Below are positions 46,800 through 59,177 of a stretch of DNA of 64,000 nt, piece after piece. The number at the start of each line of letters is the position of its first letter. Position 1 is the stretch's first letter. Location of the stretch: contig NC_071343.1 of assembly GCF_027744825.2 (NCBI RefSeq), positions 15,362,866-15,426,865 on the forward strand, in the 5' to 3' direction. The notes under the pieces are model-generated. The model made no database searches, was not told the origin of the DNA, and saw only the letters and a list, made by a program, of their open reading frames with translations. The position numbers were made by a program, and so were the translations under genes. Source of the stretch: Synchiropus splendidus (Eukaryota > Chordata > Actinopteri > Syngnathiformes > Callionymidae).

Positions 46800-48030
46800 G
46801 TGAATTATTTCATCTTCATAAAGTATTTCCTCATTGGTATAACAGTGCTATGTTTATGGGCTCAGTCATGCTGTGTGCGTAAATACGAAAAAGCCTCTCT
46901 GATGTTTCCCATTTTGGTTTAAAACAGACAAATGAGCCTAATAATGCCATTGGTCTTCTGATAAGAAGGGCCTAAACGTGAATATGGGGACTGTGGTCGG
47001 GCCCAGACTAGTAAACAGCACAGTAACACGGCCTTTTAGTTCCTGTGGTCACCGTTTAATGTTTAAAGAGAAGGGTGGGGCAGCGTTCAGTAAAGAGGTA
47101 TTTCGTTTGAATTCCATTCGGCGTGGAATGAGCTGTTGTTGTGTCGCAGCTCAATGAGCAGATCTACAAAGACGTAGATGATGGGTGGATGAATAAATAG
47201 ACGGAAGAGCGGACAAGTGGATGTACAGATGAATGGGTGACAAATGGATGCGGTTGCAGGCTGTAGTGCGTCAGGAAACCCAAATCCTGAACTGCGACCA
47301 GCCGTAGTCACAGCAACAGTTACTATTCTTTCCTGCCACTGACCTCAAACCAGCCGCCACCGCTTCCTGTCCGGACTCATGGGCACACACGCACGCACAC
47401 GCATGCACACGCACGCACAGCTACACACACCAAAATAAATTGGTGTTAAATTGGGTAGGTCTTTAATACTCTTGTAATATTTCATAATATTTCATCATGT
47501 CTTAAATCACTGGCAAAGAGGGAGCCCTTTAAAGTTCTTGGAAAAACCGGCAGGGGGCGACAAAAATCCATTCATGATCCCTGGTTAATTAAAGACCATA
47601 ACAGAAAGTGGGGAAGGAACGAGCAGTGGGGAAGAAGAGGAGATGAAAGAGGAAGGTCATTTTGCTCAGGAAGAAAGCCTATATATCAATTTAGTCGTCC
47701 TACTCAATATTAAATCTGATTTATTGTGTTCGCGTGAGGTTGAATCACAGGGGCAGCGGGTGGCGTGAAGAGGCCCAGATGGTCTTCTGGGAAAATATTG
47801 AGGCAATAACTCGTCATCTGTTATACAAGTGCAGGAAACACACCAGTCTGGAGAGTGGCACCTCACCTAGTTTTCTCAAATGGGTCTGCTGCGAGTCTCT
47901 ACCGGACGACTAAGCTCCTTTCAGACTTGAGGAGAAAGCTCAATTACAGTTACATTTTTCAATTTGAATGAATGTGGTATATTACTGAATCAAATGATAG
48001 ACCCATACATACATTTAAACAACAAAATAT
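46800..48030. other. Gene-free tract
   Basis: No coding exon supported. A short CA/GC-CA microsatellite (about 47387-47428, CACACGCACGCACACGCATG) is the only clear structure. Confidence 0.5.
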
Positions 48031-48031
48031 T

Positions 48032-48155
48032 GTTTATTTTGCATCAGTTTGACAATAGCACAAGTCACGATGGTGGCTATATTCAAGTTTTTATATCGCC
48101 TTATTTAAACTAAAGCTCTTTTCATGTCTTGAAAATATTTGTGTAAGAATTTCAA
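48032..48155. repeat. Dispersed repeat, copy 2 (pair with 15676-15800)
   Basis: Same orientation and nearly the same sequence as 15676-15800 (GTTTATTTTGCATCAGTTTG through AAGAATTTCAA). It lies about 330 bases before a long TA array, while copy 1 lies directly between two TA arrays. Confidence 0.8.
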
Positions 48156-48394
48156 TTTTATAAGAATTTCAAGTACATTCAGAGTAGTGGAAACCCTGGT
48201 CATTGTGTAGTGAAAAACCTCCCTGAACCAAAGCAAACAGATGCTTTTGTTTGCTTTTGTTCAGGGATTCCTCCATGTTTGTTGTTGTTGTTATCACCCT
48301 AGCTGCCACGTGTCTTGTGTGATCAGTGTGATCGGTGGACCAGGAACTCCTGCACTTACAAAGGCTCCCTGTGGTCTGGAGAGAAAACTGTTGA

Positions 48395-48654
<260 letters not shown>

Positions 48655-48659
48655 GAGGT

Positions 48660-50220
48660 TTCACAACCTAAAAAGAAAATTATTGAGGAGTAACGGAAAT
48701 TGTCTTGGTGAAATGTGATGTATTGGAAAACAGAAACAATAAACAAAAGCATTTTTGACAGAACTTCCAACATCTAGTTACTATCTGTTAAAACAAAATA
48801 TAATGCAACATGTTGTAGTCCATGATGAGATGTTTGTCATCTTGAAATTGTGCATGTGTGTGTTCACCCGTGCCTGCATGTGTTTGTGCGTGCCTCAGCC
48901 GAATACAACGCTGGTCACGAAGGTCATAAAGAGGAAGTCCTTGTGGTCACTAGAAAGGGACACATGTTTTGCTCCTCGTCCAAGTCTCCATTCTTCATTT
49001 CCCTCAGCTTCATTCATCTATTCTTACTTCAGACGGCAGCAGTAAACTCGCTCCGTCCGCAGGACAACATTGCTGAATGAAAAGTCACTTGCTACTTTGT
49101 AATGTGACGAAGATAAGTTCATCGCTTTATCTTCGACACGGAATTCTTTGCTTTTCCTTTTTTTCCGTTTTGAAGCAGTGTCGATTTTACAAAGTAATAT
49201 TTTAGAATACTTTGCAGTGTTCATTTAAAGAGTGAAGCTGCCTCTACTCTTCAAGGACGTATGTGGAAATCGGCTGGGCACTGTCCCACAATGCACTGCA
49301 ACAGCTGAAGTTCTTGTACCGGTAACAGGGTTTGAATGAAATTCGCAACCCTAGGAAATGGAATAAATCCGCATAGACTGTATTTCAGCCCCATCTGGGA
49401 ATGAGTCAAACACTTCCGTGTTAAGTGCCCCGAAAGGATCCGCACATTAGGCGCCCTTTTCAAAAGTGTGTTGACACTGAGTCCCCATTGAACGCTGCTG
49501 CTCTCTAACAAGCTCACACATCCTGCGTCTCATGCACACACATGTGCAAACACACATGCAGAGTGTGAGCAGTGCAGTATAATAAGCAGCATGGCAGCCG
49601 TGTGGTCAGATCTGCCGCATGTGCAATCGTTGAGAAGCCACTTGAAAGTCTCCGGGTATTAAAGGACAAGCTTCGGCTGGCTGGGAGTGAATCTGTCATG
49701 CAACAAGAAACCATGTTGTTCACCAGCTCTCCCTCTTTCATTTCTCCCCAATCCCTCCTTTACATCTAAGTTCTCTCTTTCACCACTCTTGCTCGTCCAT
49801 ATTCCCCTTCTTCTTTCATTCTGTGGCGAATTAGACCCAGAAGTAATACTCTCCGCCTCGAAACGCTTCCACCGCCGGAATGTTCCGTCAAAGAAAATGG
49901 GCGGGCCGAGTGGAGGCCAATATAACCAATTAAGGAGGAGATTGAGGTACAATGGACACCTTCTAAATAGTGTAATAACAACCTACTAAAGTGTAATTAC
50001 AATGCAATAGCAATAGACACTTCTAATGACAGGATGTATGCACCAATGTCATTTCCTAACTATGGCCCTGGTGTAATGGCAGACTGCTAACAGAGCTTAC
50101 AGAGCTGCCTGGACGTGACAATTGACCACAAGGTCATGTGACATGCAAGTATTGATCCCAGCTGATAGTCCATGACTTAGTCAAGTTATGGTCGAGACTG
50201 ACCTGTTTGTTGTATTTATT
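48660..50220. other. Gene-free tract
   Basis: Several open frames overlap on both strands at 49500-49990 but none shows a domain, splice context or codon pattern of a gene. Around 50050-50170 the words GTGTAATGGCAGACTGCTAA and CAAGGTCATGTGACATGCAA loosely recall a SINE head, too weak to call. Confidence 0.45.
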
Positions 50221-50229
50221 ATTGTCGTC

Positions 50230-50593
50230 AATCATCCATCCATCCATCCATCCACCCGTCTTCATCTCTCCTCACCTATTGGTCCATTAAGTGATCCTTG
50301 TCTTGACCACAAGTTCATCACTCCACTCATCCATCTCTGAATCCAAGTGTCTGCACCTCCATCTATCCACCTTTAGTTCAAAGTTTTTTACCATTCATTT
50401 CCGGTCCATCCATCCATGAACCAACCAGTTTCCCTTCATTTCTCTTGTCCACTCCATTCATCCATCCATCTTAGTGCACCTGTTTACCCCACTATCTGAC
50501 ATCTAACTGACATCCATGGATTCATCTTGTCCTCCATCCATCCGTCCATCCATCCATCCATCCATCCATCCATCCATCCATCCATCCATCCAT

Positions 50594-50629
<36 letters not shown>

Positions 50630-51312
50630 CCATCCATCACCATTCTTTTTATACATCCATATATATTTTCTTATGTCCCACCATTCATTCATAAAACAAG
50701 TCATACAGTTGTCTAGTACAATGGCATGTTCATCCATCCACCCAGCTGTTAATCCTACCATTGGTTCCCCTTCCATCCATCCTTTTGTCGATCAGCCCAC
50801 AAACCAATGTGTATCTGTTGACTTTGTCGGTCATTGACCACCGAGTGTCCATTCATTCCTTGTTTCCATCCATCATCCATCCACCATCCATCTATCCATC
50901 CATCCATCATCCACCCACGCATCCATCCATCCATCCATCCTTCCACCCACACATCATCCATCATCCATCCATCATCCATCCATCCATCCACCCATCATCC
51001 ACCCACGCATCCATCCATCATCCATCATCCACCCACCCATCCATCCACCGCTGTATCCATCTATAGTCATCCATCCATCCATCCACAGCTGTATCCATCT
51101 ATAGTCATCCATCCATCCATCCATCCATCCATCCTTCCACCCACACATCCATCCATCATCCATCCATCCATCCATCCATCCATCATCCATCATCCATCAT
51201 CCATCCATCCATCATCCACCCATCCACCCATCCATCCATCCATCCATCCATCCATCCATCCATCCACCCACCCATCCATCCATCCATCCATCCATTCATC
51301 CATCCATCCATC
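50230..51312. repeat. ATCC (CCAT) tetranucleotide array cluster
   Basis: Three blocks: a short one at 50230-50258, a nearly pure one at 50532-50637, and a long degenerate one at 50865-51312 with CATCATCC, CACCCA and longer internal duplications (ATCCATCTATAGTCATCCAT occurs twice near 51053-51115). Long His-Pro-Ser-Ile frames across it are artefacts of the repeat. Confidence 0.95.
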
Positions 51313-52575
51313 CCCAACAAGAGGAGTGGATGGTGGCATCCATTATTACAGAGCATCCCAGAATAGAGTCTCGTTTTATTACAAGTCCCTCTGGTCGCCG
51401 TGGCTACCCAAATTACAGGCCAGCCTTCTCACACATAAAAAAGGTTGCACTGCCGAAAACCAGCCACCTCAATAAAGGATGAATTAGAAAATCCTCCGCT
51501 TTTTTTCTGTTCCCTTCCTTTTTTGAAAGGTTTTTTGTACATTTTTTTTTCTTTCTGGTGTTTTGTTTTATGTCGGGGTGCAGCGGTCTTCTTCAGTGGT
51601 TTTGCTCCCCGACCCTGCGGTGGGAAAAAACGCTCACTTGTGGGTTTCTGGGAAGGCAGCGGTGGACGAAACATCTGCTGGGAGCAACATGTATGCAAGC
51701 CGTGCTGCGTATGTGCATGGGTTTCTGCATGAGATTATGACACACCGGTTTATGAATGTATTTTAAGGTTTGAATGACAAAATACTGTTCAGTCCATATA
51801 CATTTGATTCTACTGTAAGGTTGTGAGTCCTGAACAATCCTCACCTTGCCGCTCTGATGTTCCTCAGAAGGTTTTCGGGTCACATCGCGGCTGCTCACTG
51901 TGGTGCTTGAACTGCTCATGAACGACACAGGCAGTAAAGCAAGACTGGCAGTGATAACATCAGGCAACGTGCACTCAGTCCTGTGGTTCATTTTTGCAAA
52001 AATGGTACTGATAAATAAGTATGAAGTGGATACTGGATACTTTTTTTTAGTTTTATTTTAATTTTATCTTTTTTTTGGCTTTATTTATTTTAACCTGAAT
52101 TATTATTCTGAACATTGTACCTACAATTATTTACAGTCAAATTCTGTCTGTTGTTTATTGACTTACTTTTTGTTGACAGAACTTTCCATTTTCATTGATG
52201 TTACTTCAGCATTACTTTAATGTAATTACTCATCGCTTCTAGTATACTATTAGATACTTTAATCATCATTCCACAATACATTTTTAATTTATTTGTAAAT
52301 CATTTGATATTTTTTATTTTCAACGTTTTCATATTTCAACTTCAACGTGCCACTTTTAAATCATACATTTATTTATTTTGCAGCATTGCAATATTTTCCA
52401 CCACATGCTTTAAACGGCTGTTCAAGTAATGTTAGTAATGACTTTTATTGTATTTAAATTCCCAGTCCTTTCATTGAACTATAAAACTGTTCATTCAGTA
52501 TTTTATTTTATTTTATTTTATTTTTCAAACCAAATCCAACAGCTTCTTCTTCTTCTTATTTATTCTTATATTTAG
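51313..52575. other. Gene-free tract, T-rich
   Basis: No exon or RNA gene supported. TTTTATTTTA words at 52500-52525 and strong T-richness from 52040 suggest old retroelement debris. Confidence 0.45.
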
Positions 52576-52740
52576 TGACCCGCACTGCAGTGTCCCATCA
52601 AGTATGCCGCAGGTTCGATTTTCGCTCAAAGCCACTTCGGGTTGCAAGCAAACCTGGGTCGTTTCTGCAATGAGATTCTCAAGTGGCTTTCCTCTTGCTG
52701 TCCCAAAAATATACAGAGGTTAATAGATTAATCTAAATTG
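52576..52740 (+). repeat. Probable tRNA-derived SINE
   Basis: CCGCAGGTTCGATTTTCGC near 52607-52625 contains a good B box (GGTTCGATTTT). It is preceded by tRNA-like CACTGCAGTGTCCCATCAAG and followed by a body ending in GAGGTTAATAGATTAATCTA, like the L2-type 3' tail used by several fish SINEs. The A box is degraded. Confidence 0.5.
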
Positions 52741-53099
52741 GGGATTTTCCCACTGGTTCACCGTATTTAATTCTCGCCCAAAGATTTTTGCGTCAGAGGG
52801 TTCAACAGCTGAGTCGAGACGGGAACTGACTATCTGTCACTGCCACCGTCACTGCAGGGTCTCAGTGGACTAGGCCCCAGTTTACAAGACCCTGGAATGG
52901 ACTGGAATAACCACTACAACCTAACTAAAGGTTTTTGTCAAGATCCATATCAGTTTCTTAAAGACACAGCATGCAGGAAATCATTTTAATATTTTGGAAC
53001 TTGTTAATGACTTTTATGAAATATCAATTTATTTATTATTAAGGGAAATAAAACTGAAAAAAAGAATGAAATGGAAAAAAAAAAAATCACTCACTGAGC

Positions 53100-54650
53100 C
53101 AGACACCTCCTATCGACCACTCGCAGCCCCCTCCGCTGTCTGTTGAGTGTCGGTTTCTCTGGTTCCTGCCACAAACAAATTATCTGCATGTGAGTTTAAT
53201 TCGGGTCTTTAAATTTGTCTGTGTTTGTGACACTTTTAGTTATCGGCTGGCTGTTATAGTTCGCACTGCAAACATGCCCCGTATTAAAGCTTCTCTCTTG
53301 TTCTGTCGTTTCATGCAGGGGAAGTTCGTCGATTCATGAAACATCAGTGAATGTTTACGGCGTGAAAAGGAGAGCAGACGTGGTGCGGATGCAGTCATTT
53401 CCATGACAACACGTTGAGGTCACATCCTGGAAGAGCAAGATTACAGACTTTTGGGATAAGGCTGGTCCCCTTGATGTACAGGGGAAAGATCTGGGATGGA
53501 GATATATAATGGCAATAAAATGGATGTTTATGGCAGCTTCTTTAACATCCTCTGCTTTTAAAAACCCAAATGGACGCGGGCTCATTAAATGATATGGGGA
53601 CTCCTTATCATGTGGCAACCCTCCGGAAGTCAGCCTGTGAGCCATCTTGGTTTCCGACCCATCGTTTAAGGAGCCAGGCTTTTTTACGGGAAGTGTGAAT
53701 GTGGTGTGCAATGAAAGGATCGTATGAGGTGTGTGTGTGTGTGTGCCAGTGTGTGTGTCTGCAGTCTATGCTATTATTATGTTGCTGTGGTTGTAGTGAT
53801 GTAAGATGCTCGGGGAGTAAACAGGAGAGGCACGCTATCTGTGAAAAACATATCAAAGCATCATGCTCATGAGAAAGAAAACATCCTAACAATAAACAGA
53901 TGAGTCATTGGATGCTTCGCTCCAATTTTAAACTTCTAACATAAGATCATATGAGCTTCTCTGCACAATATTTTTGAATATAAAACTCAAACATGGGCAT
54001 TAATCGAAGACATTTTTCACATGAATGTTTGTAGCTTCTCAGCGCAACACTTCTCAGTACAGCTGGCTTGTCCAGTTCCATCTGAATTATTTCACAAGCC
54101 GCCAAGTAACAAGATGTTGTAGTAATTACACTTTGAGGAGCTGATTTCCTAATTAATATATCATAGTTAGTATACATGAATTTGTGAGTAGGAGTATATA
54201 CAGTACATACTCAATCATACATGTAGAATATTTGCAGTAGAGGAAATGTAAATTAATGTTGTGTTTGCTAAACACTATAATATCAGAGAGCAATTTCGTG
54301 GGAAGAAAATGGACTTGCCATTATTATCATTATTTTTATTTTTGCTGATTTGTGGGGAAAAAAACTGTGTGTGTTCATGACTCTGGTCACATGGTAGTGC
54401 TGACTCGGGTGATGAAGACGATTCATCAACATTTCAAAACATTCTTTTTTATTTTATTAAGTTCTGAATTGTCTGTCTGTGGAGTGCATAATAAAGCGAC
54501 ACTGGTTATTCATGACTGTTTTTACTGTGTTGGATGTCTGCGAAGAGAGTTTTTGTAGATGTTAATTGATTTAGCCTGTTAAAAACACTCACTGCGAATT
54601 TCTACGTTGCGCATGCTAATCGGTGATGTAAGTCAGAACCGGTGTGTTCC
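53100..54650. other. Gene-free tract with a possible conserved element
   Basis: No coding exon is supported. The subregion 53480-53640 (TATAATGGCAATAAAATGGA, TTTATGGCAGCTTCTTTAAC, CATTAAATGATATGGGG) is dense in homeobox-like ATTA/CAATAAA words and lacks simple repeats, a texture typical of developmental enhancers. An RFX-like half-perfect site (ATTTCCATGACAAC) lies at 53397-53410. Confidence 0.3.
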
Positions 54651-54676
54651 ATTCATCTACCAATGGCAGACCTGTG

Positions 54677-55382
54677 CAGAGTGCAGCCCGGGGGCCACAT
54701 GTGGCCCTTAAACTGTCCCTGTATGGGCTCAGAGGACTACAAAATCAATCATGCAGACATGACAACTCATAATATTTGTCATTTATTTATTTATTTATTT
54801 ATGATTGTAGAACTTCATTCTCTGCTTTTTTTCCTTCTTTTGATTTCTTTTCATTTTGCAGGTTTTCTAAACCCCCAATATAAATTGAAAAAACATGGTG
54901 TGTATTCTTTTATATTTAAATATAGTTTTAGTTTTTATAATAGCAAATAATACGCATCTGTCTGTTCATGTTTTTATCCTTGTTACATTATTATTATTTT
55001 TTTTTTTTTTCTTTTTCTTCATCTTTTACACTTTATATCAAGGTCTCATCTATAACACGTTATTAATACATTCAATAGACACCATAGTACATTTATAAGA
55101 TGTTGTGATTTTTTCATGACAACTTTTAACAATGTTTCTTACTATATGGCTTAGGGGTTCTCGAATCTTTATAACTAGAAGTCCACAACTTTGCATATAA
55201 ACCTTGTCATAAGCCATACATGATTATGAACATTCATAGCATGTTCTGTGAAGCCTTATAAAAGCATTGTGATGTCTTATGTATCTACTAATAATGCATT
55301 ATAGATAAGACTTTTGAGTGTTGCCGTCCTTCCTTTCTTAGGGGCCCTCACACTATGTAATGTGGCCCTTGGCTCACCTCTG
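54677..55382. mobile_element. Possible hAT (Charlie-like) non-autonomous element
   Basis: The left end CAGAGTGCAGCCCGGGGGCC then ACATGTGGCCC and, on the other strand from 55382, CAGAGGTGAGCCAAGGGCCA then CATTACATAG, share the CAGnGGTG...GGGCCACAT layout of Charlie-type ends. The flanks (GACCTGTG and ACCTAGAG) agree only partly, so the exact ends are uncertain. Confidence 0.5.
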
Positions 55383-55719
55383 ACCTAGAGGTACATGACA
55401 TTGGATACATCCATGTTAGAAGACACAACTAGAATACAATATTATAATAGTGCAATGTATTGAGTTATTGTATTTTTGTTGCTTTTCATTTGAGATACAA
55501 GTGTCACAAACATATATCAGACTTGTTCTGCTTTGTTTTTTCATTCTTGTCCTTGTCTTATCTTATAATATTTAGAATCATGACGACTTCCTTTCTCTTT
55601 CATGTAAAATGAAATAGTATATTAACATGAATGTGTGGGACTTTAAATAGATCAAAGCCACAGTGTTTTCTGAATAAAAATCAATCGTTGTTGGTGCCCA
55701 AATTAAAAGAGGATTTTGT

Positions 55720-56400
55720 ATTGAGAGACATTTATGAAGCCAGTCAGAAGGGGAAACGCGCAGTTCTACTCCAAGTGTTGCAGTGATGCTGATAAAATTG
55801 CACATTCTGTTTTCTATCTCACGGCCAAAGTATTCCCCCCTCACCACAACCCCCCCACTCCGCTGCCTTGTCAATCAGTGGCAGGAGGAAAAAAGTCATT
55901 AAATCTCAGTGTTGGCCGTATACTGTACATAATTACAGTCTGCCTGGATGTTGCTAAATACGCCCCGGCACAAGTCTGGTCTCCCTGGTCATGTTTTTTC
56001 CTCCCACCGACCGTGTTTGAAGCCCTTATAATTGGCAGACGCAGCGTGTCAGGATTAGAGGCTGCTGGTTTGAAACCCCAACACCCCCCTTTCCCCTTCT
56101 GCACCCCAAACCCTCCATGCAGACCACCGCAACTTTCAAGCCTCCCCCGCTCGACTCCTCTCTGTCCTACGTGCCACGAGATGAAAAGGGACAATTGTCC
56201 AATTGTAGTAAAAGTAAAATGTAATGATCCGCTGCCGAGGGTAGTTAATGGGCAAAACCAAGGAATTAATGAAGCACCCCAAACATCATGACATCATCAA
56301 AACAACTCCTTTGCTGTGCTTACGCTGCTGTATTACATATGCAAATCTGCCGTGAAGCCTTTTTAAGAGGTTTTACAAGTCTTAATTACCTCGGTGTATA
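55720..56400. promoter_or_regulatory. Candidate conserved non-coding element
   Basis: A repeat-poor stretch with dense factor-like words: ATAATTACAG (55929), CCTATAATTGGCAG (56022), the 12-base palindrome GGACAATTGTCC (56189-56200; two opposed SOX half-sites) followed by AATTGTAG, TAGTTAATGGGC, GAATTAATGAAGC and CTTAATTACC. A 185-codon open frame crosses it but has no family resemblance and looks like chance in CT-rich DNA. Function is inferred from texture only. Confidence 0.35.
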
Positions 56401-57264
56401 TTTGTCTGGTGCCTGCCGGACGCGTGCGGTCCCTCTCGTCCAGGACACCCCTGTTTAAGATAGCAAATGACAGCGTACCTACGAGCCAGGCTCTCACGGC
56501 GCTGTGTTTATTGACAGCAGTGCCTGTGTCGTGCTGGCACGGGGTTAGACGGCTGCGGCTTCAGACAAACAGAGGTCGACCCGGGCATCAAAGAAGACGG
56601 AACCATGGCGCTGATGGTCGCTGATGTCAGCAGAGATGTTGACTTTGCCTGAGTCACAGCAGTTTCTGGTCAGCGGAGCCCTTCATTTCTCGGTTTCTGT
56701 CTCACAGATTCGGTCCCTCTTTTAACTTCCTCACACATCATTTTGATCTGTCTCGCTCGCTCACACATCTAAAGGACTGCTAGTCTCTTATCCAGGTCAG
56801 TGCGGTGGCCCGAACCTCAGGGACACGCTTCTGACAAACGCATCTGCTGACTGAAGTCATGAAGGGAAACGTTAAGTCCTCGCTTGGCTACTCCATCTAT
56901 TTACTTCCTCAAAGTTTCTTCTATTTGCCCGGGTTTTACCAAAGATACTCCTAATTGAAAACATGATGTTAATTAATTGCGGGACACAAAAGGAAATGTT
57001 TCAGATTCATGTTACAGACAGTTAACTGGAGGTTTGTGGTTCACTGCAGATGTCTGGCGATGGAAGACTACTTCTTAACTTTTTCTGATCCGCTGCCACG
57101 ACGGAGCTACCCAGATCATAGCTATCGCAAATTTGAATGTCGGCTGTGGAACACATTACTGAAGCAGGGGGTTGGGATGGGCCTTGACCTTATCACTGAG
57201 AGGGTCTTTCGGGATGCTTCTTACTTACGTTTTTTTCTTCATTTGAGGGCAGGATCCCCTAAAG

Positions 57265-57831
57265 CAGGGGTTGGGAACCTACAGCTCACGAGCCAGATGT
57301 GACTCTTTCCACCAAGGGGTTTGGCTCTTTGACATCAGAGGTCATAGTACGTTGCCTGACTTCTTTCCAATATATTCCTCCTCTTTGACCATTCCACCAT
57401 GATGCTCTGCAGCCCAGTCAACCAATCTTGAGGGCAAACAAGGTACATGCTGCTAAAATTGAGGCACATCACACGAGACAGGCATTTTATTGACATTAAA
57501 GCGCTAAAAGGCAATGATTTGGTCCATATCTATTCCAACTCTTCCAACTTCTCTTCTGGAGCGCCGCGATGCTCAGCTGACCGGCTGTGGAGGCGGAACC
57601 ATGCATTGGCTGACAGGACTGCACAGCATCATAGGAACTGCCTAGTTTTTCATACCTAGATTTATTATTGAGGGTGGTGGGACTAAAGCTGCTCTGCCCT
57701 ATGTTATTCTGTCGAAGGCGGCACTGCTTGAATACGTCATACTGTAGTCACAGAAGTCGTCCATGGCTAGTCGTCACCATTTCTCAGAACCGCTATGGCT
57801 TTTGAGAAATGAGAAAGGTTCTCCACCCCTA
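57265..57831. mobile_element. hAT non-autonomous element with perfect target duplication
   Basis: Left end CAGGGGTTGGGAACCT; right end, on the other strand, TAGGGGTGGAGAACCT. Both are flanked by the identical octamer CCCTAAAG (57257-57264 and 57832-57839). The ends match Charlie-type hAT termini (CAGGGGT..GGGAACCT). No transposase frame survives. A second, partial copy starts at 63905. Confidence 0.9.
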
Positions 57832-58458
57832 CCCTAAAGCAATTCTCATTCATACTGCAGAACCTTTGATATAGGTATAGAAAGGTTGGATGCCTTTGCC
57901 CCTATGAAGGACAAAGTACCAACTGAAGATCTCATTTTTTTGAGAAGTGTGCTTCTAATGCCTCTATCCATTCACTAACCCGAAATATAATGCAACAAAA
58001 AGTGTTATCTCTCTCATTCTGATGGTGGCTAAATTTGGGGTTGAAACTGTTCCAAATAAATCTCTCCCATTCAGTTATTCTGGGCAACAAGTGTTGATTG
58101 TTTGCTTGGTAGGTTATGTGTGAGCGTGAAAGAGAATCCGCCTGCTTGCCTCTGACCATAACCCTCATCCAACCAGGGCCAGCCATGAGGAGCTCCCCTA
58201 CCTTGGTCGGAACCCAGGGCTTAAACCCAGGTAAGCTGCATCAAGGCAGGAGAAAGGTCACTCTTGCCCTGTGTTTCCTCTTTGCTTGAGACTCTTCCAA
58301 GGGTGCACTGGTGTTAAAACTAGACTGACTCCGTCCGCCCACTACATTGGCTCAGTCCATTGATGATGATGTCACATCGATATGCATGTATATTTTAATT
58401 TACCAGGCAAATTTTGTCATTTCATTTCAACATCTGTGATCACATAACACATTTTAGT

Positions 58459-59177
58459 TAGGGATGCTCCGATCAGAATGAAGAGACCTTCTGTGTCCGT
58501 GGGTTGAAAAAACTGACATTAAATCATTTTAATTCAGATACGTTTTTTTATAACTCTTCAAGGAGGCAAAAATAGAAAAACCTTGCTGAATACAGCAATT
58601 ATTCTGTCAAAAGTACAGCTGAAAAACATTTAATTCGAAGTGAGACGGCGCAGGTGAATCTCTCGAGACCGTGAGTGTCCGTGAAACATTTACATACTGT
58701 AGAGGGACTCCAAGACTGAGAGCACTGCATTTATAAAAGTTTACGCCCCAGATGTTTACAAAAGTTTCAGGGTCAGGTGGCTGACGAACGCTGCACCTGA
58801 CTCCAAAACAGCGACGGATCCTGTCATTTCCGTTTTTGTTTTCCTTCTCCAACGTTCATTCTGAATGTCACACTCGGACCGGTGGGTGTTGCTCACTGTC
58901 AGCCTGCTGCTAAGGAACCAGCAAGTGGTCTCACTTTCATCAGCCCGGAAAACTCTCCGTGCTCCGTCAAGCGTTGGCTCTTTAAATGGCATGTTTAATT
59001 TGAAGGCTTCCCTGCAGAGCATTTCCTGTGCTTGTGCAGCAGAATACAAACTTCACATGATAGATTGAAAGATCCTCTACAGCAGACATGCCGCTGCTGA
59101 GTAAGCATGGAGCGGACGGCATTTACCGATCAGGCTGAAATCGTCCGACCTCCATCCGATCGATCAGAGCGTCCCTA
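58459..59177. mobile_element. hAT-like MITE (TAGGGATGCTCCGATC ends)
   Basis: The left end TAGGGATGCTCCGATCAG and the reverse complement of the right end TAGGGACGCTCTGATCGA are imperfect inverted repeats. Flanking octamers do not match clearly, so it is probably an old insertion. Open frames inside (58756-59049 minus) show no clear transposase motif. Confidence 0.65.

Noticed and set aside
50834..51475. 213-codon open frame rich in His-Pro-Ser-Ile
   Set aside because: It is the translation of the ATCC array; no start context or domain.
55734..56291. 185-codon plus-strand frame as a gene
   Set aside because: Proline-rich, CT-biased, with no domain and no splice context; better explained as chance in non-coding DNA.
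58756..59049. Possible hAT transposase zinc-finger remnant
   Set aside because: Cys and His occur but the BED-finger spacing is not present; left as part of a non-autonomous element.
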